This document shows, piece by piece, positions 52,207 to 61,998 of a DNA stretch of 64,000 bases. The notes beneath the pieces were generated by a model, which had not been told where the DNA came from, did not search any database, and saw only the letters and a program-made list of their open reading frames with translations. Numbering within the stretch: the stretch's first letter is position 1; each line of letters starts with the position of its first letter. The translations under genes were made by a program, and so were the position numbers. Source of the DNA: Variovorax sp. UMC13 (lineage in GTDB: Bacteria > Pseudomonadota > Gammaproteobacteria > Burkholderiales > Burkholderiaceae_C). The stretch lies in NCBI RefSeq assembly GCF_014170375.1, contig NZ_LZZW01000031.1, positions 186,001 to 250,000 on the forward strand. Reading direction: 5' to 3'.

Positions 52207-52593
52207 ATGGCCCGCCGCCGTTCCCTCCATCGCTGCCTGACCGCCTTCGCCGTGGTCCTGTCGCTGCTGTTCTCGCAGCTGGCGCTGGCGGCCTATGTCT
52301 GCCCCGACGTGCCGGACACACAGGCCATGGCAGAGATGGTGGCGAGCGCCGCGCCCTGCGAGGGCATGGACATGGCCCAGCCGGTGCTGTGCTTCCAGCA
52401 TGCGGCCGACTTCTCGCTGTCCTTCGAGCCGGTGAAGCTCGCCACGCCCTCGCTGCCGGCCATCGTGCAGATCGTGGTGATGCCCCTGGTACTGGTGTCG
52501 GAGGGCCATGCCCTGCCCCGCCAGGCCGAACCCGAGCGGCAGCATCCGCCGCCCGAACCCGTTTTCCTCTCCACGCGCCGACTGCGCGTTTGA
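52207..52593 (+). CDS. Small envelope protein upstream of the cus operon
   Basis: A 128-residue protein with an N-terminal signal or membrane helix (CLTAFAVVLSLLFSQLALAA), then Cys/Met/His-containing segments (VCPDV, PCEGMDMAQPVLCFQH) that could bind copper. A second hydrophobic stretch (IVQIVVMPLVLVS) precedes a proline-rich tail. Similar small proteins often precede copper efflux operons. The role is inferred from context. The start is 48 bases after the transglutaminase stop codon. Confidence 0.65.
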   Translation: MARRRSLHRCLTAFAVVLSLLFSQLALAAYVCPDVPDTQAMAEMVASAAPCEGMDMAQPVLCFQHAADFSLSFEPVKLATPSLPAIVQIVVMPLVLVSEGHALPRQAEPERQHPPPEPVFLSTRRLRV

Positions 52594-52670
52594 CCTTCTC
52601 CGTCGACTGATCGGTGCCGGTGCGGCCTGTCCGCGTGCCGGCGATTGTTTCGTTCGTCTGCGGAGTTTTC

Positions 52671-53912
52671 ATGTCCCATCCTTTCTCGCGCGCGGCCGTC
52701 TGGGCCGCCGCGCTGCTGCCGTGCCTTGCCGCGGCCGCGTCCCCGTCTGCCTTGTCCCTCGACGCCGCGCTGCAGCTCGCCGCGCAGCGCTCCCTCAGCA
52801 CCCGCGCGGCCCAGGCCGGCGTCCTGAGCGCCAGCGAGGCGGCCCATGCGGCCGCCCAGCTGCCCGACCCCACGCTGCGCATCGGCGTCGACAACCTGCC
52901 CGCCACCGGGCCGGACCGCTTCCACACCGCGCGCGATTCGATGACCATGAAGCGCATCGGCATCAGCCAGGAATGGCTGTCTGCCGACAAGCGCGCGACA
53001 CGGCAGGCGGCCGCCGATGCAGCGGTCGATCGGGAGGCGGTGCAGGTGCGGGCCGCCACCGCCGACACCCGCCTCCAAACCGCGCTGGCCTACGTCGACG
53101 CCTTCTACGCCGATGAGAACCTGCAGTTCGCCACCCGCATGGAACACCACGCCCATGAGGAGCTGGAAGCCTCGCGCGCCCGCCTGTCCTCGGCCGCGGG
53201 CAGCAGCCAGGAGGTGCTGGCACTGGCCGGCGCCAGAGGCCTAGCCGAAGACGAGACGGCCGACATCCGCCAGCAGCAGAGCGCGGCCGGCGTCGCCTTC
53301 CAGCGCTGGGTCGGCGTCGTGCCCGCAGACCTGCAGCCGCCGCCCGCCATCGCGCTGCCCACCGAGCAATCCTACGTGGCCGCGCACCCCACGGTCGCGG
53401 CGCTGCAGCGAGAACTCGACATGGCACGGCGCAACGCCGACGTGACCGCCGCCAACCGCAAACCCAACTGGAGCTGGGACCTCAGCTACGGCCAGCGCAC
53501 CGGCTATGCCGACATGGTGTCGGTGGGCGTGAACATCCCGCTGGCCATCGCGCCCGGCGAGCGCCAGGACCGCGACACCGCGGCCCAGCGCGCCCTGGCC
53601 GACAAGGCCGAGGCCGCGCTGGCCGAAGCCACCCGGGCCGCCACCGCCGAGTACCGCTCGCTCGCCAGCGACGCACAGCGCCTGCAGCAACGCATCGACG
53701 GCTACCGCAACGCGGTGGTCGTCGCCGCGGGCCAGAGAACGGCAGCTGCGACGGCCGCGTACCAGTCCAGCCAGGGCAGCCTGCTCACGCTGTTCGAGGC
53801 CCGGCACGCCGAGGTCGAGGCGCAGCGCAAGCTGCTGGCCTTGCAGCGCGAGCTGGCCCGGACGCAGGTCCAGCTGGCCTTCAAGCCGCTCGGCGAAGAG
53901 GTGGCACGATGA
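52671..53912 (+). CDS. cusC: TolC-family outer-membrane channel of the Cus system
   Basis: A 413-residue outer-membrane efflux protein. ATG 52671 begins the signal peptide (SRAAVWAAALLPCLAAAASP). Two long helical repeats of the OEP type follow (LQLAAQRSLSTRAAQAG ... LDMARRNADVTAANRKPNWS) with the typical GQRTGYADMVSVGVNIPL strand. No lipobox cysteine is visible, unlike E. coli CusC. The stop codon overlaps the cusB ATG by four bases. Confidence 0.86.
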   Translation: MSHPFSRAAVWAAALLPCLAAAASPSALSLDAALQLAAQRSLSTRAAQAGVLSASEAAHAAAQLPDPTLRIGVDNLPATGPDRFHTARDSMTMKRIGISQEWLSADKRATRQAAADAAVDREAVQVRAATADTRLQTALAYVDAFYADENLQFATRMEHHAHEELEASRARLSSAAGSSQEVLALAGARGLAEDETADIRQQQSAAGVAFQRWVGVVPADLQPPPAIALPTEQSYVAAHPTVAALQRELDMARRNADVTAANRKPNWSWDLSYGQRTGYADMVSVGVNIPLAIAPGERQDRDTAAQRALADKAEAALAEATRAATAEYRSLASDAQRLQQRIDGYRNAVVVAAGQRTAAATAAYQSSQGSLLTLFEARHAEVEAQRKLLALQRELARTQVQLAFKPLGEEVAR

Positions 53913-55399
53913 AAAGAACCCACACGATCGGCGCCGCGCTGCTCGCCGCCCTGCTGCTTGCAGCCGGCGCCTTCTACCTGGGCCTCAGGACGGGCCCGTC
54001 GATGGAGGCATCGATGGCCGCGCCTGCCGCCGCCGACACCCGCCAGGTCCTCTACTGGCACGACCCCATGGTGCCGGGCCAGCGCTTCGACAAGCCCGGC
54101 AAGTCGCCCTTCATGGACATGCAGCTGGTGCCCGTCTATGCCGAAGGCGCGACGCAAGACACAGGCGTGGTGATCAGTCCGGCCGTGCAGCAGAACCTGG
54201 GCATCCGCTACGCGAAGGTGCGGCGCGCCGAGACCTCCACGTCCTTCGACGCCGTCGGCACCGTGCAGTTCGACGAGCGGCTCAACGTGGCCGTGCAGAC
54301 GCGCGTGGCGGGCTATGTCGAGCAGCTGTCGGTGCGCGCGCCGATGGAGCGCGTGCGCAAGGGCCAGGCCCTGGCGACGGTCTTCGCGCCCGACTGGCTC
54401 GGGCCGCAGAACGAGCTGCTGGCGCTCCAGCGCGCCGGCGTCTCGGCCGAGATCGTTGCGGCGGCGCGCGAGCGCCTGCGCGCGCTGTCGATCCCGGCCG
54501 ATCTCGTGCGGCGCAGCGAAGCGATGGGCACCGCGCAGGCCCGCTACGTGCTCACGGCGCCGAGCGCCGGCGTGGTGGCCGAGCTGGGCGTGCGCGAAGG
54601 CGTGGCGGTGTCGCCCGGCACCACGCTGTTCCGCATCGCGGGCCTCGACAAGGTCTGGGCCGTGGCCCAGATCCCCGAGGCGCAGGCGCTGCGCCTGGCA
54701 CGTGGCCAGCAGGTCCGGGCCGTGCTGCAGGCCGATCCAACGCAGTCCTTCGCCGGCACGCTCGACGAGATCCTGCCCGAGATCGACGCGGCCACCCGCA
54801 CCCTGAAGGCCCGCTTCGAGGTAGACAACCGCAACGGCAAGCTGGTGCCCGGCCTGCTGCTGCGGCTGCAGGTCGCGGGGCCGCGCAGCACCGGGCTGCT
54901 CGTGCCGTCGGAGGCCGTGATCCGCACGGGCCAGCGCGTGGTGGTCATCGTGCGCCAGCCCGAGGGCGGTTTCGCGCCGCGCGAGGTGTCGCTGGGGGCC
55001 GACCAGGGCGAGGACACCGAGGTCCTCTCCGGCCTGGCCGAAGGCGACCAGGTCGTGGCCAGTGGCCAATTCCTGATCGACTCCGAGGCGCGGCTGCGCT
55101 CGGTGCTGGGGAACATGGCGGCACCCGCACCGGCCTCGGCTGCTTCGGCGCCCGCCGCGGCGATCCACCAGGCCGAAGGCAAGGTCGAGCGCGTGGCGCC
55201 CGACGCCATCACCGTCTCGCACGGCCCGGTCGCCACGCTCCGGTGGCCGCCGATGACCATGGGCTTCGCCAAGGCCTCGCCCGAGGCCTTCCCGGACATC
55301 CATGCCGGCGACACCGTGCGCTTCGAATTCAAGGAGGGCGGCCCGACAGGCTACGAACTGGTCTCGGTCCAGCGCGTGGCGGCAGGCGGCAAGCCATGA
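53909..55399 (+). CDS. cusB: Cus periplasmic adaptor with fused CusF-like domain
   Basis: A 496-residue membrane-fusion protein. A membrane anchor (about residues 9-26) is followed by a heavy-metal-binding segment WHDPMVPGQRFDKPGKSPFM, the adaptor barrel and lipoyl parts (VAVQTRVAGYVEQL) and a C-terminal domain resembling CusF. That extra domain keeps the copper ligands H438, W446, M449 and M451 with the same spacing as E. coli CusF. It should hand Cu(I) or Ag(I) to the CusA pump. Stop and start overlap with cusA. Confidence 0.9.
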   Translation: MKRTHTIGAALLAALLLAAGAFYLGLRTGPSMEASMAAPAAADTRQVLYWHDPMVPGQRFDKPGKSPFMDMQLVPVYAEGATQDTGVVISPAVQQNLGIRYAKVRRAETSTSFDAVGTVQFDERLNVAVQTRVAGYVEQLSVRAPMERVRKGQALATVFAPDWLGPQNELLALQRAGVSAEIVAAARERLRALSIPADLVRRSEAMGTAQARYVLTAPSAGVVAELGVREGVAVSPGTTLFRIAGLDKVWAVAQIPEAQALRLARGQQVRAVLQADPTQSFAGTLDEILPEIDAATRTLKARFEVDNRNGKLVPGLLLRLQVAGPRSTGLLVPSEAVIRTGQRVVVIVRQPEGGFAPREVSLGADQGEDTEVLSGLAEGDQVVASGQFLIDSEARLRSVLGNMAAPAPASAASAPAAAIHQAEGKVERVAPDAITVSHGPVATLRWPPMTMGFAKASPEAFPDIHAGDTVRFEFKEGGPTGYELVSVQRVAAGGKP

Positions 55400-58300
55400 T
55401 CGCCGCCCTGATCCGCTGGTCGATCGGCAACCGCTTCCTGGTGCTGATCGCGACCCTGTTCCTGGTGGCCGCGGGCGTGTGGTCGGTGGCCCGCACGCCG
55501 CTCGACGCGCTGCCCGACCTGTCGGACACGCAGGTCATCATCCGCACGCCCTTCCCCGGCAAGGCGCCCCAGGTGGTGGAGGACCTGGTCACCTATCCGC
55601 TGACCACCACGATGCTCAGCGTGCCCGGCGCCAAGACCGTGCGCGGCTACTCCTTCTTCGGCGACTCCTTCGTCTACGTGCTGTTCGACGACAAGACCGA
55701 TCCCTACTGGGCACGCTCGCGCGTCGTGGAGTCGCTGAACCAGGTGCAGAGCAAGCTGCCCGCGGGCGCCAACGCCGCGCTGGGCCCCGATGCCACGGGC
55801 GTGGGCTGGGTCTACGAGTACGCGCTGGTCGACCGCTCGGGCACGCACGACCTCGGGCAGCTGCGCGCGCTCAACGACTGGTTCCTCAAGTTCGAGCTCA
55901 AGACCGTGCCCGACGTGGCCGAGGTCGCGAGCATCGGCGGCATGGTGCGCCAGTACCAGGTGCTGCTCGACCCCGACCGCATGCGCGCGCTGGGCATCAC
56001 GCAATCGACCGTCGTCGACGCGCTGCAGAAGGCCAACCAGGCCTCGGGCGGCTCGGTGGTCGAGTTCGCCGAGGCCGAGTACATGGTGCGCTCGCGCGGC
56101 TTCCTGCGCACGCTGGACGACTTCCGCACCATCCCGCTGGCCGCGAGCGGCGCCACGCCCGTGCTGCTGCGCGACGTGGCGACGGTGCAGATCGGCCCCG
56201 AGATGCGGCGCGGCATCGCCGAGCTCGACGGCGAGGGCGAAGTGGCCGGCGGCGTGGTCGTGATGCGTTCGGGCAAGAACGCGCGCGCCACCATCGCGGC
56301 CGTCAAGGCCAGGCTGGAGGCGCTCAAGCCCAGCCTGCCGCCGGGCGTCGAGATCGTGCCCACCTACGACCGCTCGCTGCTGATCGACCGCGCGGTCGAG
56401 AACCTGCGCACCAAGCTGATCGAGGAGTTCATCGTGGTGGCGCTGGTCTGCGCGGTCTTCCTGTTCCACCTGCGCTCGGCGCTGGTGGCGGTGGTGGCCC
56501 TGCCGGTCGGCGTGCTCGCGGCCTTCATCGTGATGCACTGGCAGGGCGTCAACGCCAACATCATGTCGCTGGGCGGCATCGCGATCGCCATCGGCGCGAT
56601 GGTCGACGGCGCGATCGTGATGGTCGAGAACGTGCACAAGCACATCGAGGCCTTCGAGACCGCGCAGGGCCGGCCGCCCACGACCACGGAACGCTGGCGG
56701 CTGGTGGGCGATGCCTCGGTGGAGGTCGGCCCGGCCCTGTTCTTCTCGCTGCTGGTGATCACGCTGTCCTTCGTGCCGGTGTTCTCCCTCGAGGCGCAGG
56801 AGGGCCGGCTGTTCGCGCCGCTGGCCTTCACCAAGACCTATGCGATGGCGGCCGCGGCCGGCCTGTCGGTGACCCTGATCCCGGTGCTCATGGGCTACCT
56901 GATCCGCGGGCGCATCCCGCACGAGGCCGCCAACCCGGTGAACCGGTTCCTGATGGCCGTGTACCGGCCGGCGCTGGAATGGGTGCTGCGCTTCCCCAAG
57001 GCCACGCTGCTCGTCGCCGCGCTGCTGCTGGCGCTGACGGCCGTGCCGCTGATGCGGCTGGGCGGCGAGTTCATGCCGCCGCTGGACGAAGGCGACCTGC
57101 TCTACATGCCCTCGGCCCTGCCGGGCCTGTCGGTGTCGAAGGCGGCCGAACTGCTGCAGCAGACCGACCGCCTGATCAAGACCGTGCCCGAGGTCGCGCG
57201 CGTGTTCGGCAAGGCCGGCCGCGCCGACACCGCGACCGATCCCGCGCCGCTCGAGATGTTCGAGACCACGGTCCAGTTCAAGCCCCGGGACCAATGGCGC
57301 GCGGGCATGACGCCCGACAAGCTGATCGAGGCGCTCGACCACGCGGTGCAGGTGCCGGGCCTGAGCAACGTCTGGGTGCCACCGATCCGCAACCGCATCG
57401 ACATGCTGGCCACGGGCATCAAGAGCCCCGTGGGCATCAAGGTGGCGGGCCCGGACCTGGCCACCATCGATGCGCTGAGCACGCAGATCGAGGCCGCCGT
57501 GAAACAGGTGCCCGGCGTGTCCTCGGCGCTGGCCGAGCGGCTCACGGGCGGGCGCTACATCGATGTCGACGTCGACCGGCTCGCGGCCGCGCGCTATGGC
57601 CTTTCGGTGGCCGACGTGCAGGCCGTGGTGTCCACCGCCATCGGCGGCGACAACGTGGGCGAGCTCATCTCGGGCCGCGAGCGCTACCCGATCAACCTGC
57701 GCTACCCGCGCGAGGTCCGCGACTCGCTGGAGCGCTTGCGGCAGCTGCCCTTCGTGACCGACAAGGGCGCGCAGCTGCTGCTCGGCGACGTGGCGAAGAT
57801 CGGCATCGCCGACGGCCCGCCCATGCTGCGCAGCGAGAACGCGCGGCTCTCGGGCTGGGTCTACGTCGACGTGCGCGGGCGCGACCTGCGTTCCGCCGTC
57901 CACGCCATGCAGGCCGCGGTCGACCAGGCCGTGAAGCTGCCCGCGGGCTACGCGGTGTCGTGGTCGGGCCAGTTCGAGTACCTGGAACGCGCGACCGAGC
58001 GGCTGACGTTGGTGATCCCGGTCACGCTGGCCGTGATCTTCGTGCTGCTCTACCTGCTGTTCCGGTCCTTCGTCGATGCGGCGCTGGTGATGGCGGCCGT
58101 GCCCTTCTCGCTCATCGGCGGCTTCTGGCTGATCTGGGCGCTGGGCCATTCGATCTCGGTGGCCACGGCGGTCGGCTTCATCGCGCTGGCCGGCGTCGCG
58201 GCCGAGTTCGGCGTGGTGATGCTGGTCTACCTCAAGAACGCGTTGGACAGGCGCCTCGAAGCCGGTGAACCCATGAACGACGACACCCTGCGCGCCGCCA

Positions 58301-58557
58301 TCCGCGAAGGCGCGGTGCTGCGCGTGCGCCCCAAAGCCATGACCGTGGCCGTGGTGATGGCCGGCCTGCTGCCCATCCTCTGGGGCCACGGCACCGGCTC
58401 GGAGGTGATGACGCGCATCGCCGCGCCCATGGTCGGCGGCATGGTCAGTGCGCCGCTGCTGAGCATGCTGGTCGTGCCGGCGGCCTGGTACCTGCTGCAT
58501 CGGCGCACCGCCTCCTCTTCCCCTGTCTCTTCCATCCATCCAACCCCAGGCGCTTGA
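55396..58557 (+). CDS. cusA: Heavy-metal RND pump, Cu(I)/Ag(I)
   Basis: A 1053-residue inner-membrane pump with 12 membrane helices, starting IRWSIGNRFLVLIATLFLV. The three methionines that bind copper in E. coli CusA (573, 623, 672) are present with the same spacing: M571 (LLYMPS), M621 (PLEMFE) and M670 (NRIDML). This supports Cu/Ag rather than Co/Zn/Cd. It expels metal from periplasm or cytoplasm through CusB and CusC. It overlaps cusB by four bases and is followed two bases later by cusF. Confidence 0.95.
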   Translation: MIAALIRWSIGNRFLVLIATLFLVAAGVWSVARTPLDALPDLSDTQVIIRTPFPGKAPQVVEDLVTYPLTTTMLSVPGAKTVRGYSFFGDSFVYVLFDDKTDPYWARSRVVESLNQVQSKLPAGANAALGPDATGVGWVYEYALVDRSGTHDLGQLRALNDWFLKFELKTVPDVAEVASIGGMVRQYQVLLDPDRMRALGITQSTVVDALQKANQASGGSVVEFAEAEYMVRSRGFLRTLDDFRTIPLAASGATPVLLRDVATVQIGPEMRRGIAELDGEGEVAGGVVVMRSGKNARATIAAVKARLEALKPSLPPGVEIVPTYDRSLLIDRAVENLRTKLIEEFIVVALVCAVFLFHLRSALVAVVALPVGVLAAFIVMHWQGVNANIMSLGGIAIAIGAMVDGAIVMVENVHKHIEAFETAQGRPPTTTERWRLVGDASVEVGPALFFSLLVITLSFVPVFSLEAQEGRLFAPLAFTKTYAMAAAAGLSVTLIPVLMGYLIRGRIPHEAANPVNRFLMAVYRPALEWVLRFPKATLLVAALLLALTAVPLMRLGGEFMPPLDEGDLLYMPSALPGLSVSKAAELLQQTDRLIKTVPEVARVFGKAGRADTATDPAPLEMFETTVQFKPRDQWRAGMTPDKLIEALDHAVQVPGLSNVWVPPIRNRIDMLATGIKSPVGIKVAGPDLATIDALSTQIEAAVKQVPGVSSALAERLTGGRYIDVDVDRLAAARYGLSVADVQAVVSTAIGGDNVGELISGRERYPINLRYPREVRDSLERLRQLPFVTDKGAQLLLGDVAKIGIADGPPMLRSENARLSGWVYVDVRGRDLRSAVHAMQAAVDQAVKLPAGYAVSWSGQFEYLERATERLTLVIPVTLAVIFVLLYLLFRSFVDAALVMAAVPFSLIGGFWLIWALGHSISVATAVGFIALAGVAAEFGVVMLVYLKNALDRRLEAGEPMNDDTLRAAIREGAVLRVRPKAMTVAVVMAGLLPILWGHGTGSEVMTRIAAPMVGGMVSAPLLSMLVVPAAWYLLHRRTASSSPVSSIHPTPGA

Positions 58558-58559
58558 TC

Positions 58560-58907
58560 ATGAAAACCATCCCATCCCTCGCCTTCGCACTGCTCGCCAC
58601 TTCGGCTGCCCTGGCCCATGCCCAGGCCGCGAAGGACCCCATGGCGTCCATGCAGATGCCGGCGCAGCCCCAGGCCGGGGCCGGCCAGCTGACCGACGCG
58701 GTGGTCCAGAAGGTCGACCCGGCGCGCGGCCTGATCGTGCTCAAGCACGGCGACATCCCCAACCTCGCGATGCCCGCGATGACCATGGGCTTCGACGTCG
58801 CTGATCAAAAGATGCTTGACCGGGCCAAGGCCGGCGACAAGGTGCGCTTCCACGTCGAGGTCGTGCAGGGCAAGCCGACCGTGACGCATCTCGAAGCGGC
58901 GCGCTGA
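58560..58907 (+). CDS. cusF: CusF-like periplasmic copper chaperone with Trp replaced by Met
   Basis: A 115-residue periplasmic metallochaperone with a signal peptide ending near ALAHA-QA. The OB-fold binding site has H63, M74 and M76 at the spacing of E. coli CusF, but the position of the copper-capping tryptophan is M71 (LAMPAMTM). It is last in the cus operon. Start ATG 58560 is chosen over TTG two codons upstream. It converges with kup, 15 bases away. Confidence 0.9.
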   Translation: MKTIPSLAFALLATSAALAHAQAAKDPMASMQMPAQPQAGAGQLTDAVVQKVDPARGLIVLKHGDIPNLAMPAMTMGFDVADQKMLDRAKAGDKVRFHVEVVQGKPTVTHLEAAR

Positions 58908-58922
58908 GCCTGCCGGGCCGGC

Positions 58923-60863
58923 TCAGATCTCGATGCGCACGCCCAGCTCGATCACCCGGCTGGAAGGCAGCTTGAGGAAGTCGGCCACGCTGCCCACGTT
59001 GTGCAGCATGGTCGCGAACAAGCGCGCGCGCCACATCGCCATGCCGTGCCCCGGCCTCGGCACCAGCGACGCGCGGCTCAGGAAATAGGAGATCTTGTCC
59101 GGCCTGAACACCAGCCCGTGGCGCGCGCAGAGTTCGAGCGCCATCGGGATGTGGACCCGGTCCTTGAAGCCGTACTGCACGCTCAGGTGGAAGCAGTTGG
59201 CGCCCAGGTCGGTCAGCGTGATCCGCTCGGCCGCCGGCACGCGCGGGACCTCGTGGTTGACCACCGTGAGGAACACCATGCACTCGTGCAGCACATGGTT
59301 GTGCTCGAGGTTCTTGAGCAGCGCGTGCGGCACGCCCTTGGGGTTGATCGACATGTAGATCGCGGCGCCCTCGACCCGGTCGCTCCGGCCGCCGACCTGC
59401 GCCTGGATGAAGGGCCCGAGCGGCGTGGTGCCGGCGCGCTCCCGGGCCTCGCGCTCCATCATCTCGCGGCCCCGGTGCCAGGTGGTCAGCACGATGAACA
59501 TCACCACGCCGATCGCGAGCGGGAACCATCCGCCCTGCGCGATCTTCAGCAGGTTGGCCGAGAAGAAGGCCACGTCGATGACCAGGAAGAAGCCGGTCGC
59601 CAGCACGCACAACCACCAGTTGTAGCGCCAGGCATAGCGCACCACGAAGAAGGTCAGGCAGGTGGTGATCAGCATGGTGCCGGTAACTGCGATGCCGTAG
59701 GCCGAGCCCAGCGCGGTCGAGGAGCCGAAGCCCAGCACCGCCATCACCACGGCCGCCAGCAGCAGCCAGTTGACCGCCGGCACATAGATCTGGCCGGCCT
59801 CCGATTCGGAGGTGTAGCGCACCTGCATGCGCGGCAGGAAGCCGAGCTGGATCGCCTGCTTGGTCATCGAATAGGTGCCCGAGATCACCGCCTGCGAGGC
59901 GATCACGGTGGCGGCGGAGGCCAGCAGCACCATCGGCACCAGCGCCCAGGCCGGGAACATCAGGAAGAAGGGGTTGGCCACGGCCGTGGGATCGGCGATC
60001 AGCAGCGCGCCCTGCCCCAGGTAGTTGAGCGCCAGCGCCGGGAACACCAGGCTGAACCAGGACAGCCGCACCGGCGTCGCGCCGAAGTGGCCCATGTCGG
60101 CATAGAGCGCCTCGGCGCCGGTCAGCGCCAGCACCACCGCGCCTAGCGCGACGAAGGCCAGCCAGCCGTGGTGCAGGCAGAAGGCCAGGCCCTCGAGCGG
60201 GTTCAGCGCGGCCAGGATCGCCGGCTGCGCCAGCAGATGGGCGACGCCCGCGCCCGCCAGCACCACGAACCACACGACCATGATCGGCCCGAAGATCGCG
60301 CCCATGCCCGCGGTGCCGCGCTTCTGCACCAGGAACAGCGGCACCAGCACGGCCAGCGTGATCGGCACCACGTACTGGGCCAGCCCGGGCGCGGCGAGTT
60401 CGAGCCCCTCGATCGCGCTGAGCACCGAGATCGCCGGCGTGATCACGCCGTCGCCATAGAACAGCGAGGCGCCGAACACCCCGATCAGCAGCAGCATGCG
60501 GCGCAGCCGCGGGCGGTCCGCCACCGAGGACGCGGCCAATGCCAGCAGCGCCATGATCCCGCCCTCGCCATGGTTGTGGGCCCGCATGATCAGCACCACG
60601 TACTTGAGCGAGACCACGATCATCAGCGACCAGAAGATCAGCGACACCACGCCGATCACGTTGGCCGGATTCAGCGGCATGCCGTTGGCCGGATCGAACA
60701 GCGTCTTCAAGGTGTAGAGCGGGCTGGTGCCGATGTCGCCGTAGACCACCCCGATCGCGGCCAGCACCAGGGCCGTTGTCCGCCGCTTGTGATGCAAGGG
60801 GCCGGGGGACGGTGCCGTGAGCGGTGCCGTGGCCGTTGTCGCTGCGCTGGATGTGGACGTCAT
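58923..60863 (-). CDS. kup: Kup-type potassium uptake protein
   Basis: A 646-residue KUP/HAK transporter. It starts AIGVVYGDIGTSPLYTLK, the family hallmark, then LYADMGHFGATPVRLSWFS and LGSAYGIAVTGTMLITT, with about 12 membrane helices and a soluble C-terminal domain. It imports K+ together with protons and works best at low pH. ATG 60863 is preferred to one 19 codons upstream since the family begins shortly before the first helix. No regulatory genes adjoin it. Confidence 0.95.
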   Translation of the reverse strand: MTSTSSAATTATAPLTAPSPGPLHHKRRTTALVLAAIGVVYGDIGTSPLYTLKTLFDPANGMPLNPANVIGVVSLIFWSLMIVVSLKYVVLIMRAHNHGEGGIMALLALAASSVADRPRLRRMLLLIGVFGASLFYGDGVITPAISVLSAIEGLELAAPGLAQYVVPITLAVLVPLFLVQKRGTAGMGAIFGPIMVVWFVVLAGAGVAHLLAQPAILAALNPLEGLAFCLHHGWLAFVALGAVVLALTGAEALYADMGHFGATPVRLSWFSLVFPALALNYLGQGALLIADPTAVANPFFLMFPAWALVPMVLLASAATVIASQAVISGTYSMTKQAIQLGFLPRMQVRYTSESEAGQIYVPAVNWLLLAAVVMAVLGFGSSTALGSAYGIAVTGTMLITTCLTFFVVRYAWRYNWWLCVLATGFFLVIDVAFFSANLLKIAQGGWFPLAIGVVMFIVLTTWHRGREMMEREARERAGTTPLGPFIQAQVGGRSDRVEGAAIYMSINPKGVPHALLKNLEHNHVLHECMVFLTVVNHEVPRVPAAERITLTDLGANCFHLSVQYGFKDRVHIPMALELCARHGLVFRPDKISYFLSRASLVPRPGHGMAMWRARLFATMLHNVGSVADFLKLPSSRVIELGVRIEI

Positions 60864-61073
60864 TCTTGAAAGCGCATTGCGCCGGAATGCCCGAGGGGGA
60901 CGACAGGCGCAGTGTGCCACCGGCGGCGCGATGGGCGCTGCTCTTTTGCGTGCGGCCTGCGGCGCGCTGATCGAGGGCAGAATCCGGCCCAGACCGAACG
61001 TTCACAACGCCGACGCCAGGCGATCCAAGACAAGCCCCATGCGTCCCGGCCACTGCCGCGGGACACCCCGACC
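60864..61073. promoter_or_regulatory. Divergent spacer kup / EamA gene
   Basis: A 210-base divergent spacer expected to carry both promoters. No ydaO/kdp-type riboswitch, palindrome or promoter pair stands out. Confidence 0.25.
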
Positions 61074-61967
61074 ATGCACTCGACCGGAACCCTGCGCGGT
61101 ATCGCCGCGATGCTGTTGGCTTGCGCCTTCTTCGCCTGCATGGACGCGCTGCTCAAGAACCTGGCCGGGCACTACCCGCCGGTGCAGGTGATGGCCATGC
61201 GCGGTCTCACGGCCCTGCCCTTGGTGTGCCTGTACATCGCCTGGCGGCGCGAGGCGGCCGGCGTCTTCAACCGCCGGCTGCGCTGGCGCCTGCATCTGCT
61301 GCGCACCGCGCTGAACATGACGATGCTCGTGCTCTTCGTCCACGGACTGAAAACCCTCGGCCTGGCCGAGGCCTACACCCTCACCTTCATCGCGCCGCTG
61401 CTGATGGTGCTGATCGCCGTGCCGATGCTGGGCGAGTCCGTCCAGCCGCGGCACTGGATCGCGATCGGGCTGGGCTTCATCGGGGTCGTGATCGCGCTGC
61501 GACCCGAACAAGGGGCCTTCCTCTCGACGGGCGCCCTGGCGATTCTGGTGGCCGCCGTCTGCTACGCGCTGTCGAACATGCTGGGCCGGCTCATCAGCCG
61601 CACCGAATCGAGCGCCGCGCTGGTCTTCTGGACCACGGCCGGCATGGCGGTCTGCGGCAGCCTCCTGGCGGCGCCGCAATGGGTACCGATCCAGGCCGAG
61701 CACACCTGGCTGCTGGCAGGCCTGGCCATCAGCGGCTTCCTGGGCCAGCTGGCCATCGCCGAAGCCTTCCGCCACGGCCAGGCCGCCGCCATCGCGCCCT
61801 TCGAATACAGCGCCCTCGCCTGGGGCCTCCTGCTGGACTGGGTGTTCTGGCAGGCCGCGCCCGATGCCTGGACGCTGGGCGGCGGGGCGTTGATCGTGGC
61901 GAGCGGGCTGTGGCTGGCGCGAAGCGAGGCGCCGAGGGCTGCAGGGGAAAAGCGGCAGGTCGGCTGA
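61074..61967 (+). CDS. EamA/DMT-family transporter
   Basis: A 297-residue inner-membrane protein with ten hydrophobic segments in two EamA repeats: MLLACAFFACMDALLKNLAG begins the first and LAILVAAVCYALSNMLGRL the second. The motif LAEAYTLTFIAPLLMVL with a conserved Glu is typical of drug/metabolite exporters. The substrate cannot be told. It converges with the DTW gene. Confidence 0.85.
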   Translation: MHSTGTLRGIAAMLLACAFFACMDALLKNLAGHYPPVQVMAMRGLTALPLVCLYIAWRREAAGVFNRRLRWRLHLLRTALNMTMLVLFVHGLKTLGLAEAYTLTFIAPLLMVLIAVPMLGESVQPRHWIAIGLGFIGVVIALRPEQGAFLSTGALAILVAAVCYALSNMLGRLISRTESSAALVFWTTAGMAVCGSLLAAPQWVPIQAEHTWLLAGLAISGFLGQLAIAEAFRHGQAAAIAPFEYSALAWGLLLDWVFWQAAPDAWTLGGGALIVASGLWLARSEAPRAAGEKRQVG

Positions 61968-61998
61968 GCCGGAGGGGATTCGTGCTGCTGCAACGGGA

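Noticed and set aside
55351..58539. 1062-residue frame antisense to cusA
   Set aside because: His/Arg/Gln-rich shadow of the RND pump.
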